Shown piece by piece: positions 45,304-53,605 of a stretch of 64,000 bases of DNA; within the stretch, counting starts at the first letter, position 1, and each line of letters begins with the position of its first letter. The DNA comes from Cellvibrio zantedeschiae. Its GTDB lineage: Bacteria > Pseudomonadota > Gammaproteobacteria > Pseudomonadales > Cellvibrionaceae. The translations under genes and the position numbers were made by a program. The stretch spans positions 434,001-498,000 of the forward strand of contig NZ_BMYZ01000003.1 of the NCBI RefSeq assembly GCF_014652535.1. The letters run 5' to 3'. The notes beneath the pieces were generated by a model. The model did not search any database. It had not been told where the DNA came from and saw only the letters and a list, made by a program, of their open reading frames with translations.

Positions 45304-46866
45304 ATGGTTGAGCAAAACACTAATCTACTTCTGGAAGTCGCGTTAGATCTCGCGAATAGCCTGAACAATGAAAATCGGTTCGACCGATTATTGACCTCAA
45401 TCCGCAAGGCGATTCGCTGTGATGCTGTAGTTCTGCTCGGCCTGCATCAGCAAGTGCTAACCCCGCTCGCCATTCAGGGATTGTCACCCGATACTATCGG
45501 GCGGCGCTTTTTGCTCAGCGAGCACCCGCGCCTGCAGCAGCTCTGCCAGAGCTCCGGCCCTCACCGCTTTGCTGCCGACAGTGACCTGCCCGATCCTTAC
45601 GATGGTTTATTGCTATCGCGCAGTGGCGACCTTCCCGTGCATTCCTGCATGGGTTTGCCGCTCTATTCCGACGATCAAATAATTGGTTTGTTAACGATTG
45701 ATAGCCTCGAGCCCAATGCGTTTGATCACATTAGCGACAAAACCCTGGAGCTAATGGCGGCCTTGTCTGCGGCCACCTTAAAAAGTGCCTTTGAGATGAC
45801 CAAGTTGGCCCTGAGCGCACAACATGCCCGGCAATTGGTAGAAGAACTGACGCAGGAAGCTTTGCTGCGGGATGGGGGTGAACTGATTGGCCAAAGCCCA
45901 GCCATGCAGGCCTTGCGCAAAGATATACAGCTGGTAGCCAGTTCAGATTTTACGGTGCTGGTACAAGGTGAAACTGGCGTGGGCAAAGAACTGGTGGCGC
46001 GCACGCTACATCAATTGTCGCCGCGAAAAACGGCGCCCCTCGTCCATTTGAATTGCGCCTCTTTGCCAGAGAGTTTGGCGGAAGCCGAACTGTTTGGCCA
46101 CGCGCGCGGCGCCTTTACCGGCGCGGAAAAAGAACGGCCCGGAAAATTTTTGCTGGCGGATGGCGGTAGTATTTTTCTGGATGAAGTTGGCGAGTTACCC
46201 CTCAGTATTCAGGCCAAATTATTGCGCGTATTGCAAAGCGGTGAAATTCAGCCAGTGGGCAAGGATGAGGTTCAAAAAGTGAATGTCCGGATCATTGCTG
46301 CGACCAACCGCGATTTACAACAGGAAGTAGAGCTGGGTCGCTTCCGCGCAGATTTGTATCACCGCTTGGCGGTTTACCCCCTTACAGTTTCACCCCTGAG
46401 GGATCGCCAACAGGATGTATTGCTATTGGCGGGTTATTTTCTTGAGCAGATCAGTCGCAAGTTAGGCATTCGTCAGCTAAAGCTTGCGGCAGATGCTGCG
46501 GATGCATTGCTGTCATACAACTGGCCGGGAAATGTGCGTGAATTGGAGCATGTGCTTAGCCGTGCGGCATTAAAAGCTGCTGGCCAAAATGGCCGCGCGG
46601 GTATTGTCAGTATCAGCGCAGCCTTACTTGAGTTGAGCCAAACAAATTTACCAAGGCTGCCAATTGTTATGAGTGCTGAGCGAGAGTTGGAAACCAATTT
46701 AAAAACAGCGACTGATAATTTCCAACGCACATTAATTTTGCAAACCCTTGAGCGCACTCACGGCAATTGGGCAGAAGCTGCGCGTTGCCTGCAACAAGAC
46801 AGAGCTAACCTGACACGCTTGGCAAAGCGCTTAGGTATTAGCGTGCAGAAGCAGATTTTGTATTGA
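45304..46866 (+). CDS. norR: NO-responsive sigma-54 activator NorR
   Basis: This protein of about 520 residues has an N-terminal GAF domain (about 15-170) that in NorR holds the NO-sensing mononuclear iron, a central AAA+ sigma-54 interaction domain (GETGVGKELVARTLH Walker A, ARGAFTGAEKERPGKF with GAFTGA loop, GSIFLDEVGELPL Walker B, RVLQSGEIQPVGKDE) and a C-terminal Fis-type helix-turn-helix (LERTHGNWAEAARCLQ). ATG 45304 is chosen; the TTG start at 45241 lies inside an operator site and would add a non-family extension. It is divergent from the nnrS-hmp operon, which it should activate. Confidence 0.95.
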   Translation: MVEQNTNLLLEVALDLANSLNNENRFDRLLTSIRKAIRCDAVVLLGLHQQVLTPLAIQGLSPDTIGRRFLLSEHPRLQQLCQSSGPHRFAADSDLPDPYDGLLLSRSGDLPVHSCMGLPLYSDDQIIGLLTIDSLEPNAFDHISDKTLELMAALSAATLKSAFEMTKLALSAQHARQLVEELTQEALLRDGGELIGQSPAMQALRKDIQLVASSDFTVLVQGETGVGKELVARTLHQLSPRKTAPLVHLNCASLPESLAEAELFGHARGAFTGAEKERPGKFLLADGGSIFLDEVGELPLSIQAKLLRVLQSGEIQPVGKDEVQKVNVRIIAATNRDLQQEVELGRFRADLYHRLAVYPLTVSPLRDRQQDVLLLAGYFLEQISRKLGIRQLKLAADAADALLSYNWPGNVRELEHVLSRAALKAAGQNGRAGIVSISAALLELSQTNLPRLPIVMSAERELETNLKTATDNFQRTLILQTLERTHGNWAEAARCLQQDRANLTRLAKRLGISVQKQILY

Positions 46867-46876
46867 AACTCATTGG

Positions 46877-47115
46877 TTATTTATTTACCGATTTACGCGC
46901 AACGCCGATAAAAAATTGCTTCCATTCTTTAGTTGCATTATCAAATTTCAAAAACTCTTTGGTGATAGAACTATCCGCTTGCTCCGTGTTGGGATACATG
47001 GTTCCTTCAAGCACAAAAATTCCCGTTCGCACCAGAGTATTTTCTAATCTTCCAGAATTAAACAACCTGCTTCTTTTTTGTAATAAAACTGGTCAGCGAT
47101 TTTCTTGCCGTGCAT
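46877..47115 (-). pseudogene. Possible frameshifted small gene remnant
   Basis: On the minus strand a frame starting at ATG 47115 (MHGKKIADQFYYKKEAG...) ends in TAG after 23 codons, while a second frame overlapping it runs on to TAA at 46877 (RLENTLVRTGIFVLEGTMYP, then EFLKFDNATKEWKQFFIGVA). Both pieces have protein-like composition and would join by one frameshift near 47045. I recognise no family. It lies downstream of the SnoaL-like gene on the same strand and abuts the norR stop. It may be a decayed gene, two chance frames, or a sequencing error in a real gene. Confidence 0.3.
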
Positions 47116-47143
47116 TAAATTGAAAAATATGTCGTCGTTATGA

Positions 47144-47512
47144 TTAATCCTTAACATCAAAACGTTTTATCCTGCCCTTCTCAATGTGGAAGATATGCAA
47201 GACAGTTTTGTCCTTGAGGCCGTGGGTTTGTCCGCTTAGCGGTTGGCCGTTAAGATCGAAAACAGACTGAACGACAGTCACCGTAACAGTTTCTTGAGTT
47301 TCTTCAAACGCCAGAGGTTCAACATGAGGGCTGACCATTGCCCACTGGCGACTCCAGTATTCGCGAACACCCTCATGTCCCTGAACGTGACCTCCGTCCA
47401 TAGCATTGGCCCAACAAACGTCTTCAGTAAGTGCTGCAAGTACACCCTCTATATTTCTTGAATTGAAGTATTCATAAAGGCGATGGATGAGTTGAACGTG
47501 GGTGGTCGACAT
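47144..47512 (-). CDS. SnoaL-like / NTF2-fold protein
   Basis: This protein of about 122 residues has the NTF2-like fold pattern: VQLIHRLYEYFNSRNIEGVL, AALTEDVCWANAMDGG, HVQGHEGVREYWSRQW, and strands ending HIFHIEKGRIKRFDV. The family includes polyketide cyclases, isomerases and many ketosteroid isomerase-like proteins of unknown substrate. ATG 47512 is chosen because GGAGG lies just upstream. It is divergent from a MarR regulator across two palindromic sites, suggesting MarR control. Confidence 0.85.
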   Translation of the reverse strand: MSTTHVQLIHRLYEYFNSRNIEGVLAALTEDVCWANAMDGGHVQGHEGVREYWSRQWAMVSPHVEPLAFEETQETVTVTVVQSVFDLNGQPLSGQTHGLKDKTVLHIFHIEKGRIKRFDVKD

Positions 47513-47550
47513 GGGGGCCTCCAAAGGGTGGATTGCGGTAAACCTTTCTG

Positions 47551-47599
47551 ATATATATGCACATATGTAATTTAAGATAAATATATATGCGCATATGTA
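47551..47599. promoter_or_regulatory. Twin palindromic operator between SnoaL and MarR genes
   Basis: ATATATATGCACATATGTA (47551-47569) and ATATATATGCGCATATGTA (47581-47599) are identical except for one base and start exactly 30 bp apart. Each is a near-perfect palindrome centred on ATATGCRCATAT. Their place between divergent genes, one encoding a MarR regulator, makes them likely MarR operators. Confidence 0.8.
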
Positions 47600-47636
47600 T
47601 CCCTGTCAAATCGCATTTTTATTGGAAGCCTCTCAA

Positions 47637-48104
47637 ATGAATGAAAACGTACTGGCTACTCCCGGTCATCTAATAAGCATTGCTGCGCGCGGCTTTGCCC
47701 GGCTTGCTGAGTCCCGACTTAAACCGCTGGGTTTTGGTGTTGGCCATCTGCCGGTTTTGGTTGCATTACAAAATGGCAACGCGAGTACGCAGCGAGAGCT
47801 CGCGCGTTTCGCCAGAATTGAGCAGCCGCCCATGGCGCAAATGCTGGCACGTATGGAGCGGGATGGTTTAATCGAGCGAAACCGCCACCCGGAAGATGGC
47901 CGCAGCAGTCACATTGTGCTGACTGGTGCAGCGCAAAAGCTTATGCCCGAGGCGATAAAAACATTGCTTGAGGGAAATGATGAAGTTATGAAAGGCTTTT
48001 CCGATGCCGAAGCAAGCCAACTCGTTAATTTGCTCACAAGGCTAATTGCCAATCTGGATAAGATATCTAATGCGGAGCCTGCAAATAGTACAGATTGCGC
48101 ATGA
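47637..48104 (+). CDS. MarR-family transcriptional regulator
   Basis: This protein of about 155 residues has the winged helix-turn-helix of MarR proteins: FGVGHLPVLVALQNGNAST, QRELARFARIEQPPMAQMLA (recognition helix), RMERDGLIERNRHPEDGRS with the conserved D-x-R wing, and a helical dimerisation tail. ATG 47637 is chosen (GGAAG upstream, M-N-E-N start); the longer frame would begin inside an operator. Ligand unknown; the divergent SnoaL-like gene is its likely target together with its own promoter. Confidence 0.92.
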   Translation: MNENVLATPGHLISIAARGFARLAESRLKPLGFGVGHLPVLVALQNGNASTQRELARFARIEQPPMAQMLARMERDGLIERNRHPEDGRSSHIVLTGAAQKLMPEAIKTLLEGNDEVMKGFSDAEASQLVNLLTRLIANLDKISNAEPANSTDCA

Positions 48105-48117
48105 TAGGAATAGAGTA

Positions 48118-48807
48118 TTGAAACTCGGTAAGCGTCTCGAACAAATTAAATCCATGGTCACACCGCACTACGATCATATTTGGGATTGTTGCTGCGACCA
48201 CGGATTGTTAGGTGCTGCACTACTTGCGCAAAGGAACGCACCTCACATTCACTTTGTGGATGTTGTACCCGAGTTGATGCAGCAATTGCATGAAAAATTA
48301 ACGCGCTTTTTTCCGCAGGATTCGCAATCAATTCCACGTTGGCAAGTGCATACTTTAGACGTATCGAAATTGCCATTGCTTGAATTTTCAGGAAAACATT
48401 TGGTGATTATTGCGGGTGTTGGTGGTGATTTGATGTGTGACTTGGTTACAGCAATTCATCGCAATAATCCAAATTGCGAGATAGATTTTTTATTGTGTCC
48501 GGTGCACCACAACTACACCTTGCGCCAACAATTAATAGCATTGGATTTACGATTGAAAACTGAATGCTTGCTCGCTGAAAACAATCGCTATTATGAAATT
48601 TTATGGGTGACCACGAATAAAAATACAACATCAAAAATTGGCGCGGTGGGCACTTCGTTGTGGCACAGTAATGATCCCGCGCAGCGTAAGATTGCAGAAG
48701 ATTATTTACGCAGAACAATTTCCCATTATCGCAGAGTTGAACAGAACAACCCCTCAGAATCTAAACCTATTCTTGAAGCCTATAGCGCTATAAAACTCAT
48801 CCCTTGA
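48118..48807 (+). CDS. trmK: TrmK-like tRNA (adenine-N1) methyltransferase family protein
   Basis: This protein of about 229 residues looks like the TrmK (formerly DUF633) SAM-dependent methyltransferases, which modify A22 of some tRNAs. Marks: KLGKRLEQIKSMVTPHYDHI, WDCCCDHGLLGAAL (motif I; usually D-x-G-x-DH), IHFVDVVPELMQQL (acidic loop), VIIAGVGGDLM and FLLCPVHHNYTLRQQL. The usual motif-I glycine is a Cys. Start is uncertain: TTG 48118 gives a family-like M-K-L-G-K-R-L; ATG 48070 would overlap the MarR gene. Confidence 0.7.
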   Translation: MKLGKRLEQIKSMVTPHYDHIWDCCCDHGLLGAALLAQRNAPHIHFVDVVPELMQQLHEKLTRFFPQDSQSIPRWQVHTLDVSKLPLLEFSGKHLVIIAGVGGDLMCDLVTAIHRNNPNCEIDFLLCPVHHNYTLRQQLIALDLRLKTECLLAENNRYYEILWVTTNKNTTSKIGAVGTSLWHSNDPAQRKIAEDYLRRTISHYRRVEQNNPSESKPILEAYSAIKLIP

Positions 48808-48979
48808 GGAAGATTTGACGTTGAATAAGATGTTAGACGGAACGCTTTAGGTACAGCACACATTGGGTTTATAAGTTATAGGTGTGTATTCATCTTTACG
48901 CTTTTTATCCTGATAATCATTGCCTTTTTACCTTGGCCTGCCAAAATTGCCCACCATCTTTCTCTTCGGAATTTATTCG

Positions 48980-50113
48980 ATGCTATCTCCAGATCAACCT
49001 GCAACACGTTTAGCCACTCGTTTAGCTTTTTTGGTTGCGGGTTTTGGTTACGCTTGTTGGGCGCCGCTCGTACCTTTTGCGCAAAAACGTTTGGGCGTTG
49101 ATGACGGCATTCTTGGGTTACTGCTTTTGTGTATTGGTGCAGGCTCTATAGCCGCGATGTTGGTGACGGGGCCATTGTCGTCGCGTTATGGAAGCAAGCC
49201 GATTATTGTGGTGAGCGGTTTTGGGCTTCTGGCAATTTTGCCTTTTTTGCCGATTGTCGATACGCCAATAATGCTTGGACTTTCATTGTTGGTTTTTGGT
49301 GCCTCGCTTGGTTCATTGGATGTTGCGATGAATGTGCACGCGGTTGAAGTGGAGCGTGCTTCCGGCAAACCATTGATGTCGGGCTTTCACGGTTTATTTA
49401 GCGTAGGTGCATTTGCCGGCGCAGGTTTAATGACATTTTTATTATCGATAAATGTAAATGCTTTTCTCAGCACACTATTGTGTTCTGCGCTTATGGTTAT
49501 CGCAATGTTGCTAGCCTGGCCGCGTTTGTTAACCGCCGTTAAAGCGAGCGATGGTCCTTTATTTGTTTTGCCGAAAGGATTTGTATTAGTGCTTGCTGGT
49601 TTAGCGGCGGCAACTTTTTTAGTGGAAGGTGCTTTGCTAGATTGGGGCGCTTTGTTAATTATTGGCAAAGGACAAGTTAGCGAAGCACAAGGCGGTTTAG
49701 GCTATATGATATTTTCCATTGCCATGATTATTGGTCGCTTCAGTGGCGATGCAATCACCGCACGCTTGGGTGACAAACGTATTTTATTTTGGGGCGGCAT
49801 TATTGCGGTAACAGGTTTTGTATTTTTATTGATGGGCCCTAATACACTGATCGCGATGTCTGGATTTTTATTAATTGGTTTAGGCGCATCCAATATTGTG
49901 CCCGTGTTGTTTCGGCGCGCCGGAAACCAAAATGCTATGCCAGCTGCTTTGGCGGTGGGCGCTATGACGACTATGGGTTATGCCGGAATTCTGGCCGGTC
50001 CAGCCTGTGTTGGTTTTGTTGCACAGGCAATTGGCTTGGCTTCCGCATTTTGGATTCTTGCAGGTTTGATGACTTTGGTACCTCTGTGCGCGCGTATGGT
50101 TACGCGTGCCTAG
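48980..50113 (+). CDS. MFS transporter, YbjJ-like
   Basis: This protein of about 377 residues has twelve predicted membrane helices in two halves. The loop between helices 2 and 3 carries GPLSSRYGSKPII, the MFS signature; FGASLGSLDVAMNVHAVEVE and LMSGFHGLFSVGAFAGAG resemble the YbjJ-type group of MFS proteins. The substrate is unknown. ATG 48980 is chosen because the first helix (LATRLAFLVAGFGYACWAPL) follows directly; the longer frame from 48920 adds a non-matching leader. It appears monocistronic and is convergent with the next gene. Confidence 0.88.
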   Translation: MLSPDQPATRLATRLAFLVAGFGYACWAPLVPFAQKRLGVDDGILGLLLLCIGAGSIAAMLVTGPLSSRYGSKPIIVVSGFGLLAILPFLPIVDTPIMLGLSLLVFGASLGSLDVAMNVHAVEVERASGKPLMSGFHGLFSVGAFAGAGLMTFLLSINVNAFLSTLLCSALMVIAMLLAWPRLLTAVKASDGPLFVLPKGFVLVLAGLAAATFLVEGALLDWGALLIIGKGQVSEAQGGLGYMIFSIAMIIGRFSGDAITARLGDKRILFWGGIIAVTGFVFLLMGPNTLIAMSGFLLIGLGASNIVPVLFRRAGNQNAMPAALAVGAMTTMGYAGILAGPACVGFVAQAIGLASAFWILAGLMTLVPLCARMVTRA

Positions 50114-50125
50114 GTTATTGAAAAT

Positions 50126-51244
50126 TTAATCGCTTTTTACTTCAATAATTATTCGGTCAACCAATTCTTTTGCCGTGGTGAGGTTATTCATATCTGTATG
50201 AACCTTGCCATCTTTCCCTGAATGATGGCCATGCCCGATCAATGTCATTGGATAATATTGTTGTGAAGATTGTGTATCTATGATGGCTTCATAAATCACA
50301 GAAGGTTGTCCGTTGTAACCATCACCGGAATAAATAGGATCATCAGGAAAGCGATCACTGGAATAAAATGTGTTGAAATCGAACGACTGGTTTATTTCAA
50401 AACGGATTTTATATTTTTCCGGCAAATCATTATTTGAACGCGAAGACATTAAAAAATTATTTAACAAAGTTGCGCCTGCATAAGCATCCATAGTGCTAGC
50501 TGGGTTGTTTTGATTATCAGTTAATTTCTGCGATGCAAGTTGATGTAAAAAGACAGGTAAAGATTCAGGCCGCGTCCGTTTACTTGCCGTTTCGGGGCTC
50601 AATTCAGAAGCGAAGGTTTTATCCCAGGTTTGGTCATCAAAGCCCGAGACATCACTGGTAAAAATCTGCTTTTGATCGCGCAAAGTTACTTTATTGGTGA
50701 ATTTGTTTTGCGCCAATTTTTGGGTGATATACAAGGGCTGAATGAATTTTCCCTCGAGGGTCTCCAACCAAATAGCATATTGTGGAAACCTGAAATAGGG
50801 ACCTTTACGTAGGTCAATAACTAATTTATTTCCAAGTGCACTAGCATTAGTTTGGTCAACTCTTACATAACTGAATTGAAGCTGTTCTGCTGATTTTTCA
50901 GCACTCCTCAATTTATTACCCCATGCGTAAAGCGATGCGAAAGGCAAAGATTGCATCAGGCCCAAACCTAACATGGTCATACTAAGCGCTAGGGCAACCG
51001 GCATTGCAAGGTTGGTGCCAGATTTTGCCGTGCGAAACGTAAAATAGGTTTTAAGGCTGGATAAATTATTTTTGAGGTGCCAGCCAAGTATTAACAGCAA
51101 AACAAAACCTATACCCGTATGTACCATAGACACCATAGGGGTATGTGGGCTGATAAACATCAAAAGTGAAGTAACAAGAATAACCGTAAAAAACAGGAAA
51201 ACGAGGAGGGAGACAAAAGCCCTGCGATTAAAAGATTTGGCCAT
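50126..51244 (-). CDS. Membrane-anchored protein with DUF4405-like heme-binding-type helices
   Basis: This 372-residue protein starts with two membrane helices (FVSLLVFLFFTVILVTSLLM and MVHTGIGFVLLLILGWHL) in which single histidines are placed as in the cytochrome b-like DUF4405 domain, and a third (LAMPVALALSMTMLGLGLMQ). A periplasmic part of about 270 residues follows, with RKGPYFRFPQYAIWLETLEG and a C-terminal VIYEAIIDTQ and LIGHGHHSGKDGK. Whether heme is bound is not shown. I know no function. Ribosome binding site is not obvious. It is alone on its strand with a 115 bp gap to the next. Confidence 0.65.
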   Translation of the reverse strand: MAKSFNRRAFVSLLVFLFFTVILVTSLLMFISPHTPMVSMVHTGIGFVLLLILGWHLKNNLSSLKTYFTFRTAKSGTNLAMPVALALSMTMLGLGLMQSLPFASLYAWGNKLRSAEKSAEQLQFSYVRVDQTNASALGNKLVIDLRKGPYFRFPQYAIWLETLEGKFIQPLYITQKLAQNKFTNKVTLRDQKQIFTSDVSGFDDQTWDKTFASELSPETASKRTRPESLPVFLHQLASQKLTDNQNNPASTMDAYAGATLLNNFLMSSRSNNDLPEKYKIRFEINQSFDFNTFYSSDRFPDDPIYSGDGYNGQPSVIYEAIIDTQSSQQYYPMTLIGHGHHSGKDGKVHTDMNNLTTAKELVDRIIIEVKSD

Positions 51245-51359
51245 AGCGTGAATCCTTATTTATTGGCCCATGATTTTGGGCGGTAGCCTCCCTGCTGCCC
51301 AATTAAAAATTGTGAAATTTTATGAAATTATATTTATCGCTAATGATTTAGTACTAATA

Positions 51360-51593
51360 CTATTTGGCTTCTTTGCAATTAACGAGTTTGTCGGTTTTGC
51401 TGCAATAGAATTTGGTATTTTTACAGGTTGCTGTCCAGGTTTGGCCTGAGAAATCATGTGGTTCGATTGCGATTTCCTTTGGATGGCAGCCAATTAGCCC
51501 GGATGTTTCGTTTTGGGTGATACTGGTGTAAGCAGAGGAACAAGCTGTAAGGGCGAGAAGCGACAACAAAGAGGTGAGAGTAACTATTTTCAT
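51360..51593 (-). CDS. Small lipoprotein
   Basis: This 77-residue protein has a lipoprotein signal (MKIVTLTSLLSLLALTAC, lipobox LTAC). The mature part of about 60 residues contains four further cysteines (GCHPKEI, ATCKN, FYCSKT, VNCKE), probably two disulfides, and a SGQTWTATC segment. No family recognised. It stands alone, with gaps on both sides of 115 and 100 bp. Confidence 0.7.
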   Translation of the reverse strand: MKIVTLTSLLSLLALTACSSAYTSITQNETSGLIGCHPKEIAIEPHDFSGQTWTATCKNTKFYCSKTDKLVNCKEAK

Positions 51594-51695
51594 TTTTAAA
51601 AATCCTTTGTTAAGGTTTTGCTGCGAAACTGTATGGTAGTTGTCGCAACTTAACCCAAAATGAATAATTAGACGCTACGCCTGTTTCTTTAAATA

Positions 51696-51968
51696 CTAGT
51701 TTAAAAAATGTCGGCAAATTATTTCTGTCACAGCTAAAGCCCAGCCGACGCAGAGAATAATATATAGGGTCACCATCGTTGAGGAGTTTGCATCTTCATC
51801 AAACTTTCCTTTATACAAGGAATACCAATCTGGCCAGAGAAGGTATTTGATGGCCTCACCCAGCGATTCAAAATTCTCGCCCCAAAAGCCGCGCGCAATG
51901 GTTAGGTAGAGAGGAATACTCAAAAATGCCACGAGTAAAATAAGTTTTGGATGATCCAAAAATTCCAT
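51696..51968 (-). CDS. Small membrane protein
   Basis: This 90-residue protein has an N-terminal membrane helix (KLILLVAFLSIPLYLTIARG), a loop with LLWPDWYSLYKGKFDED, and a second membrane helix (MVTLYIILCVGWALAVTEII). No named family recognised. It is preceded 25 bp upstream by the Sel1-like gene on the same strand, so the two are probably cotranscribed. Confidence 0.6.
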   Translation of the reverse strand: MEFLDHPKLILLVAFLSIPLYLTIARGFWGENFESLGEAIKYLLWPDWYSLYKGKFDEDANSSTMVTLYIILCVGWALAVTEIICRHFLN

Positions 51969-51993
51969 TACTACTCCGCTTTTTTATTTTCGT

Positions 51994-52470
51994 TCACAAG
52001 TGGTTTGCGTTATAAATAATTTTAAGTTCTTCGGCTGCAAGCTCAATCCCCTCCTCTGCAGCCTCTTTAAGCAGTTGAAGACCGCGAGCTTTAGCTTGCC
52101 CTGCTTGTTCATAGTAAAGACTAAATCCATAAGTAAATTTGGAATGTGAATGACCTTGGGAAATTGCACGTTCAAAATAGACCGACGATTTTTGATCTTC
52201 CTCAGTCGCTAAATCACTGTAGAGATAAAGTACACCCAAGCGGTAAGAGGCTTCTGCAAGCCCGCCTTCTGAAGCAGCTTTCAACAGCTCAACACTACGT
52301 TTTTCAAAATCATCGTCGCTTTCGTTCAAACTTTCCAAACTAAAGCTTGAGTAAAGAAAAAGGGCGTAGGGATCATTGGCCTTAATAAAGGGTTCAATCA
52401 ATTGGTAAAGCTCTTCAACTTCACCCTTTTCGAGTAGTTGTTCAGCTTGTTCTTTAAGCGTGTTTTCCAT
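51994..52470 (-). CDS. Sel1-like / TPR-like repeat protein
   Basis: This 158-residue protein contains helical repeats of the Sel1 type: AASEGGLAEASYRLGVLYLY, AISQGHSHSKFTYGFSLYYE and LKEAAEEGIELAAEELKI show the A-x-x-G-x-x-x-A spacing of about 36 residues. It has no signal peptide. Such repeats bind proteins. It is likely cotranscribed with the small membrane protein gene downstream; the partner is unknown. Confidence 0.75.
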   Translation of the reverse strand: MENTLKEQAEQLLEKGEVEELYQLIEPFIKANDPYALFLYSSFSLESLNESDDDFEKRSVELLKAASEGGLAEASYRLGVLYLYSDLATEEDQKSSVYFERAISQGHSHSKFTYGFSLYYEQAGQAKARGLQLLKEAAEEGIELAAEELKIIYNANHL

Positions 52471-52527
52471 GTTTTTCTCTTTACAGTTTTTGATGTCGTC
52501 AATTAGCAGACGTTAAATCAAATATTA

Positions 52528-53415
52528 TCAAGATGCGGTACGCCGCGACTTAAGCGCAATCATCAATCCCGATGCAGCCACTATGATCATGCCAAGTATG
52601 CTGATCTGATCAGGCGTGTTGTTGAAAATAATCCAACCGAGTAACGCCGCCCACAGCAGTTGCAGATAAGTGACAGGCGCAAGCATTGAAGCAGGTGCGT
52701 AGCGAAAAGCTGAGGTGAAAAAATAATGCCCTAAGCCGCCCGACACACCCATTAATAAAAATAATCCAAATTCCAGATTGCTGGGCGTTTTATTTTCCCA
52801 AAACCATGGCAGGGCAAGGCCAAAAAAAATGGAGCCGACGAGTGCTGTGTAAAATAAAAGAGTGATGGCTTTTTCAGTGCTAGCGAGAACCCGCGATAGC
52901 AGCTGGTAAGTCGTGTTTGCGCAAACGGCGAGCAAGGAAAATAAAATTCCCGCGGTATCCAAACCACTTCCCGGTCGCACAATTAACAGCACACCTAAAA
53001 ACCCTCCAACTGCGGCAACCCAACCCATGGGCCCAATTGTTTCACCAAGTAAAGGGCTCGCGAGTAACACCACTAACATGGGCGCAAGAAAATTAATGGC
53101 GGTTGTTTCTGCCAGCGGCATACGCTGCAATGCCAAGCCTACAAACAGCGAAGCAAAACTTAAGGAGACTGCGCGCACAATAGCAAGACCAGTGCGTTGG
53201 GTTTTAATAAGGTGACTGGAATGACGCGGTACCAGCACAACAAACATAAGCACACATTGGGTGATGTAGCGCATAGCGACTACGAAAGGTACGTTGTAGT
53301 GCGCTGCAAGATATTTAGTGCAGCTATCCATACAGGCAAACATAAGTAAACCCGATGCAGCCAGCAGGAATCCGGTAAATGGATTTTGGTGCGGCGCCGT
53401 TTGGGTGAGGCTCAT
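52528..53415 (-). CDS. EamA/DMT-family transporter
   Basis: This 295-residue inner-membrane protein has ten predicted helices in two homologous EamA halves. The first half has MFACMDSCTKYLAAHYNVPF and MPLAETTAINFLAPMLVVLL (family loop); the second has ILFSLLAVCANTTYQLLSRV and ASMLAPVTYLQLLWAALLG, with the G-W-I-x-F loop. The exported metabolite is unknown. It starts at ATG 53415 and is separated by about 190 bp without a clear gene from the glycoside hydrolase-like gene upstream. Confidence 0.92.
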   Translation of the reverse strand: MSLTQTAPHQNPFTGFLLAASGLLMFACMDSCTKYLAAHYNVPFVVAMRYITQCVLMFVVLVPRHSSHLIKTQRTGLAIVRAVSLSFASLFVGLALQRMPLAETTAINFLAPMLVVLLASPLLGETIGPMGWVAAVGGFLGVLLIVRPGSGLDTAGILFSLLAVCANTTYQLLSRVLASTEKAITLLFYTALVGSIFFGLALPWFWENKTPSNLEFGLFLLMGVSGGLGHYFFTSAFRYAPASMLAPVTYLQLLWAALLGWIIFNNTPDQISILGMIIVAASGLMIALKSRRTAS

Positions 53416-53605
53416 TTCTTAATCCACTGACAGTAAGCTATTGGTTTTGCGCATGGGGAATATGGCAGGCGTGATGTGCTAAAACGTGAAGCTAACCAAT
53501 ATACCCTAGTTCAGCTAAATGATGCGGGGATTTTTAACGCAGAAGCTATAGATTCATATTGTCGCCACTTCACTTATGAAAATGGCGACAACAATTTAAT
53601 CATTC

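Noticed and set aside
53476-53605. Plus-strand open frame between the EamA and GH65-like genes
   Set aside because: It runs on into the antisense of the GH65-like gene and shows no family-like pattern; considered a chance frame.
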